The notes: a model not told the origin generated them from the sequence alone. Shown: positions 37,491-47,724, counted from the first letter of the stretch. The stretch is DNA of 64,000 nt from Vibrio chagasii (GCF_024347355.1 NZ_AP025465.1:1178001-1242000); one strand, 5' to 3'. Numbers and translations: made by a program.

Positions 37491-38924
37491 GTGGCTACTA
37501 GTAATACAACCACAACACCCCGTGATACCTGGGGTTCGAAGTTAGGATTCGTAATGGCTGCAGCAGGTTCTGCTGTTGGCTTAGGTAACATTTGGAAATT
37601 CCCATACACAGCAGGCGAGAGTGGCGGTGGTGCATTCGTTGCAATTTACCTGTTTTTCGTAATTTTCATCGGTTTCAGTGTAATGCTGACTGAATTTGCT
37701 ATTGGCCGTCATACGCAAAAATCAGCAGTAGGTGCATTTAAATCAACTGACCGTCGTTGGACGTTCGCTGGTGTTATTGGCGTAGTAAGTGGTCTACTTA
37801 TCATGGGTTTCTACCCTGTAGTAGGCGGCTGGTCTATCGCATACATCGGTAAGATTGCTGGTGGTCTTCTAGACGCACCTGAAGCAATCGGTGACAGCTT
37901 CGGTGGTTTCATCTCTAACCCAGTTCAACCACTAATGTGGATGGGTCTATACCTACTTCTTAACGTTGTTATCGTTATGAAAGGTATCTCGGGCGGTATC
38001 GAGAAAGCGGGTAAGGTTTTAATGCCACTGCTATTCCTGATCCTTATCGTGGTATCGATCAAAGGTCTGACTCTTCCAGGTTCTATGGCAGGTCTTGAGT
38101 TCCTATTCAGCCCTGACTTCTCTAAGGTAGACAGCAACGTAATTCTAGCTGCACTTGGCCAAGCATTCTTCTCACTATCTTTAGGTATGGGTTGTATGTT
38201 GACTTACGGTTCTTACCTTAAGAAGAAAGAAAACCTAGTTCAAACTACCGCTATGGTTACAGCAATGGATACAGGTGTTGCTATCCTAGCTGGTGTTGCA
38301 ATGTTCCCAGCGATGTTCGCATTCGGTATGGAACCAGCAGCAGGTCCAGGTCTAGTATTCGTTGTTGTTCCTCAGCTATTTGCTGAAATGGGCGGCGTAA
38401 TTGGTCTTCTATTCGCACTTATGTTCTTCATCGGTCTAAGTGTTGCAGCTCTAACATCTTCTGTTTCTCTACTAGAGGTTGTGGTTTCTTACCTAATCGA
38501 CGAGAAAGGCATGAAGCGTGTAACAGCAGTACTGTCTGCAAGTGTGGTAATGGCTGCGCTATGTATCTTCGCTTCTCTATCTCTAGGTGGCGTTGGTCCA
38601 ACACTATTCGACACGGGCGCATTTGATATCTTCGACCTACTGACAGATAAGATCTTCCTAGCTGTTGGCGGTATGTTGGTATGTATCTTCGCTGGTTGGA
38701 GACTAAACCGAGCAGACCTAGAAAAAGAAATCACTAACGACGGTGAAGTATCTTTCCCACTATTCGGTCTATGGTACACACTAGTTAAGTACATCATCCC
38801 AGTAGCTATCGCAATCGTTGCATTCATGGGTATCTCTTCTGGCTTCGACAGCGGTAAAGGTGCAATCATGCTACTAGGTATTGGTATTATTGCTGGCTCT
38901 GCGCTTATCTCTAAGAAGCTATAA
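37491..38924 (+). CDS. Sodium-dependent transporter, NSS (SNF) family
   Basis: 477 residues. The opening WGSKLGFVMAAAGSAVGLGN, then IWKFPY, is the Na+-binding TM1 of LeuT-fold neurotransmitter:sodium symporters. About 11-12 membrane segments follow. The GTG start has TTTGGAG 7 nt upstream. It likely imports an amino acid or similar solute with Na+, which fits a marine life style. The substrate is unknown. Confidence 0.93.
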   Translation: MATSNTTTTPRDTWGSKLGFVMAAAGSAVGLGNIWKFPYTAGESGGGAFVAIYLFFVIFIGFSVMLTEFAIGRHTQKSAVGAFKSTDRRWTFAGVIGVVSGLLIMGFYPVVGGWSIAYIGKIAGGLLDAPEAIGDSFGGFISNPVQPLMWMGLYLLLNVVIVMKGISGGIEKAGKVLMPLLFLILIVVSIKGLTLPGSMAGLEFLFSPDFSKVDSNVILAALGQAFFSLSLGMGCMLTYGSYLKKKENLVQTTAMVTAMDTGVAILAGVAMFPAMFAFGMEPAAGPGLVFVVVPQLFAEMGGVIGLLFALMFFIGLSVAALTSSVSLLEVVVSYLIDEKGMKRVTAVLSASVVMAALCIFASLSLGGVGPTLFDTGAFDIFDLLTDKIFLAVGGMLVCIFAGWRLNRADLEKEITNDGEVSFPLFGLWYTLVKYIIPVAIAIVAFMGISSGFDSGKGAIMLLGIGIIAGSALISKKL

Positions 38925-38945
38925 TCGCAAGCTAAGTAAATAACG

Positions 38946-38976
38946 AAAAAACGGGAGCAATGGCTCCCGTTTTTTT
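38946..38976 (+). terminator. Intrinsic terminator of the NSS transporter gene
   Basis: Stem ACGGGAGC / GCTCCCGT with a 4-nt loop, A run before and seven T after. Confidence 0.92.
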
Positions 38977-39098
38977 GTACCTGTAACTTAATAATCGATA
39001 AAAAATAATCGTTGGTATTCACTAAAGTTATCCTTCTGGTAGACGATATATTAAATGTTAAGGCTGTATAAGCTGTCGTTTATTTAGGTAGGTGTTGT

Positions 39099-40715
39099 GT
39101 GAAATTGTCAGTGAGAAAGAAACTGTATGCCGGTTTTGGTTCAATTTTGGCGGTGCTTGTTACCTTAGTTACCATCGTCTGGTTTGAAGTCATTGATGCC
39201 CATAAAAGCGCAGATGAAATTAGAATGGACGATGTTCCGGGGACTGTTACCTATCTTGTACTGATTGATGAAGCGGGTGATGTATACCGAGATGCGCTGG
39301 GTGCAATTACTCAGGTTGATAACGCTTTGAATGACTACCGCACTAATAAGAGCGAGCTCGCTCAGGCTATTGAACAGGCAAAACGTTTGGAAAGCAGAGG
39401 CTCTGAAGATCATCGCCGTATTCTGCGTATTGAAGAGTTAATGGGACGCTTCACCCAAGAGTTTGAATCTAAGCTTGTGCCTAAGATCAATGATCAGTCT
39501 GAGCTATTAGCCAACATTCAACAGCTGCGTTCTCTATACGAGACCAACTTGATACCCATTGAAAACTTACTGGATCAAGCATCTGCAAGTGAGCGAGCGG
39601 ATACCGAGCAGTCGTTACTGATACTCACCGATACATTTACTACTATTGAACGCACTATTATGGTGTTGTCTGCGATTGCTATCGTCTTCGGTTGTGTGAT
39701 CGCGTATATGTTGTCGAGTTCTATCACTAACCGTCTGACTCGTGTTGAACAAGTGGCACGCCGCGTGGCAAATGGTGATTTAACGGCAGGTGACATTACC
39801 GATGAATCTGGTGATGAACTTGCTGATCTTGCTGGCTCGATTAACCAGATGCAGAAGTCGTTAGTGGACTTACTCGGCTCTATTTCTTCTGTGACACACG
39901 AAGTTCAATCTGTTACGGGCGAACTATCTTCTATTAGCCAAGACATCGTCACGGGAGCTTCCGCTCAAGCTGACAAAGCGAACTTGATTGCAACGGCTTC
40001 TGAAGAGTTAAGCTTGACCATTTCAGAAGTGGCACAGCAGGGTACGTCTACTTATGAAGAAGCCCGCCGCTCTGAAACGTCTGCAGAAGATGGGCGTAAT
40101 GTGATTGTCGAAATGGTGGCGAGTATTCAACAGGTGTCGACTCAAATGAGTGATATGTCACTGCAAATGAATACTTTGGGCTCTCATGGTGAGCAGATTG
40201 GTAGCGTTATCAAAGTTATCGAAGACATTGCTGAGCAAACGAACCTATTGGCTCTGAATGCGGCGATTGAGGCGGCACGTGCGGGTGAGTTTGGTCGTGG
40301 TTTTGCTGTGGTTGCCGATGAAGTGCGGGCGCTAGCTGAGAGAACAACCAAAGCGACACAAGAAGTGTCTGGCATTATCCAATCGATTCAGTCTGGTACT
40401 CAAGAAGCGGTGACTTATACCCAAGATAACTGCCGTTTGGTCGAGATTGGTGTTGAGCAAAGCTCTGGTGCGGTTTCTGCTTTAGAAGCGATTGTAAGCG
40501 GTGCGGGCAACGTGCAAAGTATGGTTAACTCAATTGCGACCGCAGCAGAAGAGCAGACCGCTGTGACCAAAGAAATTGCTGCAGACATTACGGCGATCAG
40601 CGATATCTCTGAGCAATCCATGCAACTAGCAACACGCAGCTCAGAAAACACTTTAGGTTTGAACGGTAAGGTTGCGGAGCTAGAAGCTTTGGTTGGTAAG
40701 TTCAAGCTCGCTTAG
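39099..40715 (+). CDS. Methyl-accepting chemotaxis protein
   Basis: 538 residues from GTG 39099 (AGGTAGG upstream). TM1 (about 10-30), a helical periplasmic sensor of about 155 residues, TM2 (about 186-208), a HAMP domain and the long cytoplasmic coiled coil. The signalling tip is typical: [18 protein letters not shown], then [20 protein letters not shown]. The sensor looks like a four-helix bundle; the ligand is unknown. No C-terminal CheR-docking pentapeptide is seen. It is a stand-alone gene. Confidence 0.93.
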   Translation: MKLSVRKKLYAGFGSILAVLVTLVTIVWFEVIDAHKSADEIRMDDVPGTVTYLVLIDEAGDVYRDALGAITQVDNALNDYRTNKSELAQAIEQAKRLESRGSEDHRRILRIEELMGRFTQEFESKLVPKINDQSELLANIQQLRSLYETNLIPIENLLDQASASERADTEQSLLILTDTFTTIERTIMVLSAIAIVFGCVIAYMLSSSITNRLTRVEQVARRVANGDLTAGDITDESGDELADLAGSINQMQKSLVDLLGSISSVTHEVQSVTGELSSISQDIVTGASAQADKANLIATASEELSLTISEVAQQGTSTYEEARRSETSAEDGRNVIVEMVASIQQVSTQMSDMSLQMNTLGSHGEQIGSVIKVIEDIAEQTNLLALNAAIEAARAGEFGRGFAVVADEVRALAERTTKATQEVSGIIQSIQSGTQEAVTYTQDNCRLVEIGVEQSSGAVSALEAIVSGAGNVQSMVNSIATAAEEQTAVTKEIAADITAISDISEQSMQLATRSSENTLGLNGKVAELEALVGKFKLA

Positions 40716-40871
40716 TTTCTATTGATAGGGGTTAAAACCTACCCTTAAATGCAGACAGCGAGAAACAAGCCCAACGATTCAATGTTTATTGAGTGAGTTG
40801 AGCTTTTTCGTGGCTGGCATCTGGTTTCAGACAGGGTATACTCCACCTTCTATAACGGAGCTAGCCTTTAC

Positions 40872-41570
40872 ATGTTCGATATTCTTCTCAATCACTCTGA
40901 TTTTTTACTCATCAATAAGCACCCTGGAGTCAGCGTCCACAAAGACGACGGCGATACCATGCTGCTTCAAGAAGTCGCTAAGGCAATCAATGAGCCTAAG
41001 CTGTATCTCGTTCATCGTCTCGATAAAATGACTTCAGGTATTCTGTTATTAGCCAAGAGTGCATCAGCAGCGAGTGAGCTTTCACAGCTATTTGCTGAGC
41101 GCGAAGTGGAGAAGTACTACTTGGCGATTGGTTCTAAGAAGCCGAAGAAAAAGCAGGGTTTGATTTCTGGGGATATGGAGCGTTCACGACGCTCTAGCTG
41201 GAAACTCTTAACAACCAAAGAAAACCCAGCGATAACTCAATTTCTATCAGCAGCGGCTGAACCTGGTGAGCGACTTCTTTTATGTAAACCCTTTACAGGG
41301 CGCACGCACCAGATCCGCGTGGCGATGAAGTCGATAGGCTCAGCCATCGTTGGTGACCCAATTTATAATCCATCGAGTGAGGCTGACAGAGGTTATCTGC
41401 ACGCCTTCGCGATTCGATTTACCTATCAATCACAAGCCTACCAATTTGTCTGTGACCCAAGGAGCCTAGACTCTTTAGGCGAGAAGTGGCACCAAGAAAC
41501 CGTATCTAACGGTTTGGACGGTTGGCTTGAACCTTGGTCATTAAGTTGGCCAAAGCTAAATACTAAGTGA
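40872..41570 (+). CDS. RluA-family pseudouridine synthase (TIGR01621-like)
   Basis: 232 residues with the RluA-family catalytic motif HRLDKMTSG (active-site Asp in RLD), an early FLLINKHPGVSVHKD strand and the FTGRTHQIRVAMKSIG motif near the C-terminus. No S4 domain is present. It turns uridine to pseudouridine in a structured RNA; the target is not known. It overlaps the next gene's start region, so the two may form an operon. Confidence 0.88.
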   Translation: MFDILLNHSDFLLINKHPGVSVHKDDGDTMLLQEVAKAINEPKLYLVHRLDKMTSGILLLAKSASAASELSQLFAEREVEKYYLAIGSKKPKKKQGLISGDMERSRRSSWKLLTTKENPAITQFLSAAAEPGERLLLCKPFTGRTHQIRVAMKSIGSAIVGDPIYNPSSEADRGYLHAFAIRFTYQSQAYQFVCDPRSLDSLGEKWHQETVSNGLDGWLEPWSLSWPKLNTK

Positions 41571-41578
41571 GTGAAATA

Positions 41579-42532
41579 ATGGAAGCATCTGCTTTACCGG
41601 TATTTTTTGAACATATCGAACAACAGCTAAACGAAGTACCTAACGAGCTACGTCGTATTTTTCATGGTCGTGGTAAGTTTTGGCCAGGCCTAGAACAGAT
41701 CACATGTGATTGGGTCGATGGCCAATTATTGGTGAATGTGTTTAAAGAGGTTGATGACGCGTTTTTGTCATCGCTTAAAGATGGCTTGTTAGCGTTGACC
41801 AGCAAAGATATCTGGCAAACCAAGCAAGGCACAAGCATCGTGCTTCAACACCGTTATGCTGACGGCGCACCTTCGGAAGTATTATGGGGTGAGCTCAACG
41901 ACTCCCCAGTAGTTGTTGAGCATGGTCTTAAGTATCAGTTAGACATTGGTCGCAACCAGAACTTTGGTCTGTTCCTAGACATGCGTAATGGCCGTCAATG
42001 GGTGCAAGACAATGCCAAGGGCAAGAACGTACTTAACTTGTTCGCATACACTTGTGGCTTCTCTGTGGCAGCTATTGCGGGTGGCGCTCGTCAATGCTTG
42101 AACGTTGATATGTCACGAGGCTCACTAAACAAAGGTCGTGATAACCACCGTTTGAATGAGCATGACATGCGTTCGGTGAATTTCCTTGGTTACGACATCT
42201 TTAAGTCGTGGGGAAAAATCAAGAAGGGTGGTCCTTATGAGTTGGTGATTATCGACCCACCTTCGTTCCAAAAAGGCAGCTTCGCCCTAACTAAAGACTA
42301 CAAAAAGATCTTACGTCGTTTGCCGGAGCTTCTAACGGAAGGCGGTGAAGTGATCGCATGTGTTAACTCACCGGCAGTGTCACTTAACTTCCTTATCGAG
42401 ACGATGGCAGAAGAAGCGCCAAACGTTGAGTTTATTGAACGCCTAGACAACCCACCTGAGTTTGTGGATGTTGACCTTGATTCAAGTCTGAAGGTACTGA
42501 GATTTAAGATTAGCGCTTCTACTGACGCTTAA
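41579..42532 (+). CDS. Class I SAM-dependent methyltransferase (RlmI/RlmK-like)
   Basis: About 317 residues. The SAM-binding loop VLNLFAYTCGFSVAA and the catalytic-loop motif DPPSFQKGSF place it near rRNA cytosine/guanine methyltransferases such as RlmI and the RlmK half of RlmL. It lacks the PUA domain of RlmI. I favour ATG 41579; a GTG at 41567 overlaps the previous stop (GTGA) and is also possible. RNA is the likely substrate. Confidence 0.8.
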   Translation: MEASALPVFFEHIEQQLNEVPNELRRIFHGRGKFWPGLEQITCDWVDGQLLVNVFKEVDDAFLSSLKDGLLALTSKDIWQTKQGTSIVLQHRYADGAPSEVLWGELNDSPVVVEHGLKYQLDIGRNQNFGLFLDMRNGRQWVQDNAKGKNVLNLFAYTCGFSVAAIAGGARQCLNVDMSRGSLNKGRDNHRLNEHDMRSVNFLGYDIFKSWGKIKKGGPYELVIIDPPSFQKGSFALTKDYKKILRRLPELLTEGGEVIACVNSPAVSLNFLIETMAEEAPNVEFIERLDNPPEFVDVDLDSSLKVLRFKISASTDA

Positions 42533-42553
42533 TTGATTCTAAACATCAGTTAG

Positions 42554-42584
42554 AAAAACGCCGCTCATATTGAGCGGCGTTTTT
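42554..42584. terminator. Bidirectional terminator between methyltransferase and ynjF
   Basis: A 14-bp perfect stem AAAAACGCCGCTCA / TGAGCGGCGTTTTT with a 3-nt loop between convergent genes. Confidence 0.95.
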
Positions 42585-42609
42585 GCATCTTGTTTTTGTC
42601 GTTAGATTG

Positions 42610-43230
42610 CTAACTCTCTTGCTGAGTCTTAAGAGTTTGGAACCCAAAATAGATACGCATGAACGTAGTCAGCCAACACGCCGCCCCAAAGGCATAGGCA
42701 ATAACCGCAAAGTGTTGTGGCCAAATACAAAAGGCAATGAAACAGGCGATAGTTTCTGTCCCTTCGGTTAGGCCAGACATGTAGTAGAGCGACTTGTACT
42801 TATAAACGGGGTTTTCGATTCCTCGTTTGCCTGCCATGACTGCAAACGCCAGAAAGCTACTGCCTGTACCGATAAAAGAGAAGATTAAAAATGCACCAGC
42901 AATGGCGTTATGCTCAGGGTTCGCAATCACGAAGCCAAAAGGAATCAACGAATAGAAAAGGAAGTCTAGGCTGATATCTAGGAAGCCACCCGCATCACTG
43001 ATACCTTGGATTCGGGCCAAGGCGCCATCAAGCCCATCACAAACTCTGTTGAAAATGATGAAACCTAACGCCCACTCATATTGCTCAAACGCCAACGCCG
43101 GAAACGCTAAACAGCCGACTAAAAAACCGAATAGGGTGGTTTGATTAGCGGTAATACCGGCTCGATTCAGTACTTTTGCAGACTGGTTTAATGGCCACTT
43201 GATGATCTTTATAGAGTACTTATCCAGCAT
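42610..43230 (-). CDS. ynjF: CDP-alcohol phosphatidyltransferase, YnjF-like
   Basis: About 206 residues from ATG 43228-43230, preceded by GGAGAAG. The active-site pattern DG-x2-AR-x8-G-x3-D-x3-D is met by the CDGLDGALARIQGISDAGG stretch and the FLDISLD that follows. Several membrane segments are present. It transfers a phosphatidyl group from CDP-diacylglycerol to an unknown alcohol. It overlaps ynjD by 11 nt at the end of a ynjBCD cluster; in E. coli ynjF also closes that cluster. Confidence 0.85.
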   Translation of the reverse strand: MLDKYSIKIIKWPLNQSAKVLNRAGITANQTTLFGFLVGCLAFPALAFEQYEWALGFIIFNRVCDGLDGALARIQGISDAGGFLDISLDFLFYSLIPFGFVIANPEHNAIAGAFLIFSFIGTGSSFLAFAVMAGKRGIENPVYKYKSLYYMSGLTEGTETIACFIAFCIWPQHFAVIAYAFGAACWLTTFMRIYFGFQTLKTQQES

Positions 43231-43870
43231 GGTTGCTTCTCCATGGCCAAGAGAGTACCTGAGCCCCTTGAGGCACATCTGCTTCGTCGTGTGTCACCAT
43301 CAGGGTTGGGATATTGGCTTTGGTTAATTGCTCAAACACCCAGTCTCGAAATTGTGCTCTGAGCTCTTGGTCTAACTTACTGAACGGTTCATCAAGTAGA
43401 GCCAATTTAGGCTTAGCCAACAACATACGAGTTAAACTGATTCTCGCTCGTTGACCACCAGAAATCTGATCAGGAAAAGACTCTGCTAAGTGGGTCAATT
43501 CAATGTCTTTTAACGCTGCCATGGCTTGCTGTTGGCGAGCAGAGCCTTTAACCGAATTAGGTAGTGAGAATGCCAAGTTTTCCCATACTTTTAAGTGAGG
43601 GAACAATAGATCATCTTGAAAAAGAATACCGACCTCACGTTGATGTGATGGGAGCTCATCCAGATGAATGTTATTCAAAACAACACTTCCAGAGTAGGAA
43701 AACTCTTCATTCAAGTGGCCTGCGATGGCGTCCAATAAGGTCGACTTTCCGCAGCCACTCGGGCCCATCAACGCCAGTATTTGGCCCGATTCTAATGTTA
43801 CGTTTAGCGCTGAGAACAGCGAAGCCCCATCGGTTTTACGGATGGCGAGGTCGTTGAGGTACAGACTCAT
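43220..43870 (-). CDS. ynjD: ABC transporter ATPase, YnjD-like
   Basis: 216 residues with Walker A GPSGCGKST, signature ISGGQRARISLTRML and Walker B LALLDEPFSKLD. The short ThiQ-like form has no C-terminal regulatory domain. It overlaps ynjC by 35 nt. With YnjB and YnjC it forms an importer of unknown substrate. Confidence 0.9.
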   Translation of the reverse strand: MSLYLNDLAIRKTDGASLFSALNVTLESGQILALMGPSGCGKSTLLDAIAGHLNEEFSYSGSVVLNNIHLDELPSHQREVGILFQDDLLFPHLKVWENLAFSLPNSVKGSARQQQAMAALKDIELTHLAESFPDQISGGQRARISLTRMLLAKPKLALLDEPFSKLDQELRAQFRDWVFEQLTKANIPTLMVTHDEADVPQGAQVLSWPWRSNHAG

Positions 43871-45536
43871 TACTTAAGAAACCTTTGAAAGTAAGACGGC
43901 GATATCTGAGTTGAAGTCGGCTGACTAATATCGCTAAAGAGAAAAAGAACAGAGGCAATAAGGCCTGCCAAATGGCATAAATTGCGGTCACTCTGCGGTC
44001 GAAGCCGCTCGTTAGGGCGACAGCTTCTGTAGTGATGGTGCTAATACGCCCTGCGCCTAACATCAATGTTGGTAAGTATTGAGCCAAACTCACGCTGATA
44101 CCAACGGCCCACGCAAAGGCAATGGCAGGTAATAAAATAGGCAGTTTGATGGAGTACCAACTTTGAAATGGTGATTTACCCAAGCTGAGTGATGCTTTAA
44201 TGAGTCCATCGTTGAAGCTTTTCCATGGTCCATCTAAAGATAAATAGACAAATGGAAAGGCGAAAAATACGTGTGCCCAAATCACCCAGAATTCATAGGC
44301 ATTGCTTCCTACATAGAGCGTGGTGACTTGCATACCAAATAATACCGATAGTTGTGGTATCAACATTGGAATAGCGATGACGAAACCAGGCACTTGCCAC
44401 TTGTATTTGACTCGGTATTCATGAGCAATCAGTGCAAGGACCAGCGCAACTGAAGCTGCGATCAGACCAATCCATAAGCTTTGAGCAACGGTACTCATGA
44501 TGCCATCCCATTCAAATTCCCAAAAGCGCATGCTGTAGCGACTCGGAAGTAAGTCAGGGAAGCGCCAACGTTGAGCCACGCTCCAAATCATCATCAAAGG
44601 AATGATTGCGAGTGATAGTGTTGCCAAAGCTGTGAATACGGTTTTTCCTGGTAGTTTAATGCCTGTTCGCCCCGAATATTGCCAAGCTCTAAAGAACTTC
44701 AATACAGCCCATTCAATGAAGCGGGCTAAGGCGATGATCAAGGACGCTAAGCCAAACAGAACAATAGCGCCAGCCGCTGCTCTCGGCAGTAGGTTAAGAT
44801 CGGGATCGTTAAACCATTGCCATACTAAAACGGCAAAAGTAGGCGGGTTAGTTGGGCCAATGATTAGCGCAATATCGACAACCGATACACTGTAAGCGAG
44901 CACCGCCAACATTGGGAAGCGAAGCTTGGTGAACCATTGTGGGAAAATGCACTTCCACCATATCTGTGAGCGACTATAACCCAATGAAGCACTCACCTTA
45001 GTAATACGCTCAACGTCAATTTGTTGAAGTATCGATATACTCATGAGCAATAAGAAAGGCACTTCTTTAAGTGCCATCATAATGATCAAGCCAAATGCAT
45101 ACGGATCTTTTACGAGTAACGCTAACTCGGAACTGGTCGCGGATTCACCAAGCAAATGATGCACAGCTCTCGCTCCGAGACCTGTCGGGCTAAATAGAAA
45201 AGCAAAGCCAATGGCGAAAGCCACATGGGGAATAGCCAGCATAGGTGAAAGGGTCAGTTCGATCTTTCTCCAAAATCGGTTTCCCCACGAAGCTTGGAGA
45301 ATACAAAAGGTAAGAAAGCAGGCGATATAGCTGCTCACAATCGCAGAACCAAGACTCAAACCAATAGAGTGCCAAGCGCCTTCCCATTGGAATACTTGAC
45401 TAAAACCGTTGAGAGAGGGCTCCATCAACCCTAGGGGCGGGATATAACTGAGTGACGAAGCCACTACTCCCGCTACCCCAGGAATTGTTGGGATAATGCA
45501 TACCACTATAACGACAAAATATAGAGCACGTAGCAT
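43836..45536 (-). CDS. ynjC: ABC transporter permease with two fused permease domains, YnjC-like
   Basis: 566 residues, twice the size of a usual permease: two six-helix halves, each with an EAA-type coupling loop (KVSASLGYSRSQIWWKCIFP; IKASLSLGKSPFQSWYSIKLP), as in ThiP and FbpB. It is 5 nt after ynjB. Confidence 0.9.
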   Translation of the reverse strand: MLRALYFVVIVVCIIPTIPGVAGVVASSLSYIPPLGLMEPSLNGFSQVFQWEGAWHSIGLSLGSAIVSSYIACFLTFCILQASWGNRFWRKIELTLSPMLAIPHVAFAIGFAFLFSPTGLGARAVHHLLGESATSSELALLVKDPYAFGLIIMMALKEVPFLLLMSISILQQIDVERITKVSASLGYSRSQIWWKCIFPQWFTKLRFPMLAVLAYSVSVVDIALIIGPTNPPTFAVLVWQWFNDPDLNLLPRAAAGAIVLFGLASLIIALARFIEWAVLKFFRAWQYSGRTGIKLPGKTVFTALATLSLAIIPLMMIWSVAQRWRFPDLLPSRYSMRFWEFEWDGIMSTVAQSLWIGLIAASVALVLALIAHEYRVKYKWQVPGFVIAIPMLIPQLSVLFGMQVTTLYVGSNAYEFWVIWAHVFFAFPFVYLSLDGPWKSFNDGLIKASLSLGKSPFQSWYSIKLPILLPAIAFAWAVGISVSLAQYLPTLMLGAGRISTITTEAVALTSGFDRRVTAIYAIWQALLPLFFFSLAILVSRLQLRYRRLTFKGFLSNESVPQRPRHP

Positions 45537-45541
45537 CGAGC

Positions 45542-46708
45542 TTAGTTACCGTATCGCTTTAGCCACTCTTTCTCGAGTGCGTTTTGCCAGCTTGGGTGTG
45601 GTTCATCAATCGATTTAAATTGCTGAGTATTCTTAGCGCTACCTGTTAGGTACTTGCTGCTCAATACTGAAGGGTCACCCCAAACATTGAGGTCACCTTT
45701 GCGCGATTGTGCTCCTGGGCTTAACAAGAAGTTGATGGTCACTTGTGCGCCTGCGGTAGCATTGGCATTCCAAGGGATCGCAAGGAAGTGAATATTAGAT
45801 AGGGCACCGCTTTCTAATGCATAAGCTTTGGTTGTTTCTGTTAAACGACCACTTGATTGCGCTGAATACACAGAGTTTGGATTGAATGTAATCGCGAGGT
45901 CGAGTTGTCCGTCATCCAAAAGCTGAATACTTTCTGATGTGCCTGCCGGGAATTGTTTGCCACCACGCCATGCAACTTTGTGGAATTTATCTAAGTAAGC
46001 CCATAGTGGTGCAGTGATCGCTTGGAAGTTCTCTTCTGAAACAGGCTTAGCGAGTTCTGGGCTATTGTTGGTTAGCTCAATCAGTAAAGACTTAATAAAG
46101 CTAGTGCCATGAAATTCTGGTGGGCGAGGGTAGCTTAAACGGTTAGGGAATGCCTGAGCGTAGCTCAACATCTCTGAAAACGATTGTGGTGGGTTGTGCA
46201 GTGTTTCTTGGTCGTGAATAAACACCAATTGCCCAACGCCCCAAGGTGCTTCTAAACCTTCCGTTGGTTCAGAAAAGTCGACATCAATCGGTAAAGACTT
46301 ATCGACGTACTTCCAGTTAGGGAGGGATTCTGTGAATGGGCCAAATAACAGTTTGTTGTCTTTCATCGAACGAAAGTTCTCACCGTTGATCCAAACGATA
46401 TCGACACTGCCTTCGCTATTCTTACCTGCGGCTTTCTCCGCAAGTAGGCGAGTTGCTGTTTCAGCGATATCTGTGACTTTTACATGTTTTAACGTTACGC
46501 CATAGTCACTTTGTAACTTCTTGCCTGCCCATTGTAGGTAACGGTTGATCTCTTGGCTTCCGCCCCAAGCGTGAAAGTAGACAGTTTGTCCTTCTGCCTG
46601 CTGTTCTATTTGATTCCAGCTATCGGTGGATGTTGCTTCATCAGCATAAATACTTGCGCTGTAGGCAACGGTTGCCATGATTCCTAACGTACTTACTATC
46701 TTGTTCAT
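45542..46708 (-). CDS. ynjB: ABC transporter periplasmic substrate-binding protein, YnjB-like
   Basis: About 388 residues. I chose ATG 46706-46708 (GGAAAAG upstream), which puts a signal peptide directly at the N-terminus (MNKIVSTLGIMATVAYSASI, cleavage after YADEA region). The mature part is a type II binding protein of the thiamine/iron class (VYFHAWGGSQEINRYLQWA, AITFNPNSVYSAQ). The ligand is unknown; E. coli YnjB is also not settled. It is the first gene of ynjBCD-F. Confidence 0.88.
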   Translation of the reverse strand: MNKIVSTLGIMATVAYSASIYADEATSTDSWNQIEQQAEGQTVYFHAWGGSQEINRYLQWAGKKLQSDYGVTLKHVKVTDIAETATRLLAEKAAGKNSEGSVDIVWINGENFRSMKDNKLLFGPFTESLPNWKYVDKSLPIDVDFSEPTEGLEAPWGVGQLVFIHDQETLHNPPQSFSEMLSYAQAFPNRLSYPRPPEFHGTSFIKSLLIELTNNSPELAKPVSEENFQAITAPLWAYLDKFHKVAWRGGKQFPAGTSESIQLLDDGQLDLAITFNPNSVYSAQSSGRLTETTKAYALESGALSNIHFLAIPWNANATAGAQVTINFLLSPGAQSRKGDLNVWGDPSVLSSKYLTGSAKNTQQFKSIDEPHPSWQNALEKEWLKRYGN

Positions 46709-47040
46709 AAACTTTTCCATTTGGTAGTGAACGGGCAAGAGCATTGTGTTTTCGAACTCCCTAACAGTTATTCTATCTGTTTCTCAAATAAATTCTAATT
46801 CAACAGTAAATTCAATCAATTACTTGAGAAGACGCCGGAAGTTCTCGGTTGAGTTTTGTTCAATGTGTAGTTATCTATGCAACTCAACAGACTTTGGGCT
46901 TTTGCCATCCTAACAACAGACCGTTAAAGCTGTGAATTAATTGCATCTAAATGAGGTTTTTTTATGATTTATCGGAGCTTGGCACGAAAAGTTGGTGTGA
47001 AGAGTCGTTTTGGGTAGATTGAACTTTGAAGCAGACAATA
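46709..47040. other. Gene-free region upstream of ynjB
   Basis: About 330 bp, AT rich, presumably holding the ynjB promoter. I looked for a TPP riboswitch because of the thiamine-transporter-like genes and did not find its conserved CUGAGA and second-helix sequences. No other clear structure is seen. Confidence 0.4.
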
Positions 47041-47066
47041 AAAAAGGAGCCATGAAGGCTCCTTTT
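47041..47066 (-). terminator. Intrinsic terminator of the META-domain gene
   Basis: Minus-strand stem AAAAGGAGCC / GGCTCCTTTT with a 5-nt loop and T run, 24 nt past the stop. Confidence 0.85.
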
Positions 47067-47089
47067 CGGTATTTGATGTCGATGACAGA

Positions 47090-47536
47090 TTAGTTTACCC
47101 AGTCACGAATTGTGTACGTTAGCGTGTGTACGTCGTTTTTAAGTACTAGCGTATCTTTTGTTAGGGTTACGTCGCTCCACTCACTTAGAGTAGCAGAAAC
47201 TGATTGCTCGATGTCCATCGCTGAACCGTGACACATTTTCATTGTCATGCCCATTTGCTTAATGCGGAATTGACCGTCTTTCAGCTCGCCTTGGCCAAAG
47301 AAGTTGTTACAACCAGCTACGCCGTTTGCAGTCATCTTTTCACCGATTTCTAGGCGAGGTGTCGCTTGGTGTTCGCTTTTCTCAATGTCCTTGCCATCAA
47401 TTTGCGCAAGTTCCCAATTATGGTGCTGTAGATCGGTTGGTGTTACTTGCATCGCGTTATCACCTGTTGTTGTGCATGCTGCTAGCATCATAGGTAAAGC
47501 GGCTACTGCTAGTAATTTTTTTGAACTAAACTTCAT
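47090..47536 (-). CDS. META-domain (HslJ-like) lipoprotein
   Basis: 148 residues from ATG 47534-47536 with GGAGCC upstream. The signal ends in the lipobox LAAC. The META domain follows: HNWELAQIDGKDI, ANGVAGCNNFFGQGEL and MGMTMKMC with the two conserved cysteines. E. coli HslJ is a heat-inducible outer-membrane lipoprotein linked to novobiocin resistance. It is a single gene. Confidence 0.88.
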   Translation of the reverse strand: MKFSSKKLLAVAALPMMLAACTTTGDNAMQVTPTDLQHHNWELAQIDGKDIEKSEHQATPRLEIGEKMTANGVAGCNNFFGQGELKDGQFRIKQMGMTMKMCHGSAMDIEQSVSATLSEWSDVTLTKDTLVLKNDVHTLTYTIRDWVN

Positions 47537-47724
47537 ATTATAAGGCTCCAAAGGAAAAAACGAAGTTACCGAAAATCTGTAACTTGATGGGTTAAAAGTA
47601 TAGTTTACAAAACACTATATGTGTCAGTATAAGGTCATAGTTTAGTATGGATTTCGTAGGCGTGGCGACAACTTAATCGCTTATTTTTGAGATAGTAAGC
47701 GTAATTTTGAATGTGTAAGGAGGC

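Noticed and set aside
38489..39022. 177-residue minus-strand frame opposite the end of the NSS transporter
   Set aside because: It is antisense to a clear transporter gene, crosses its terminator and has no recognisable domain.
40789..41031. 80-residue frame overlapping the start of the pseudouridine synthase
   Set aside because: It is the out-of-frame reading of the synthase's N-terminus and has no ribosome site or family.
46709..47040. TPP riboswitch before ynjB
   Set aside because: Neither of the conserved thi-box segments is seen.
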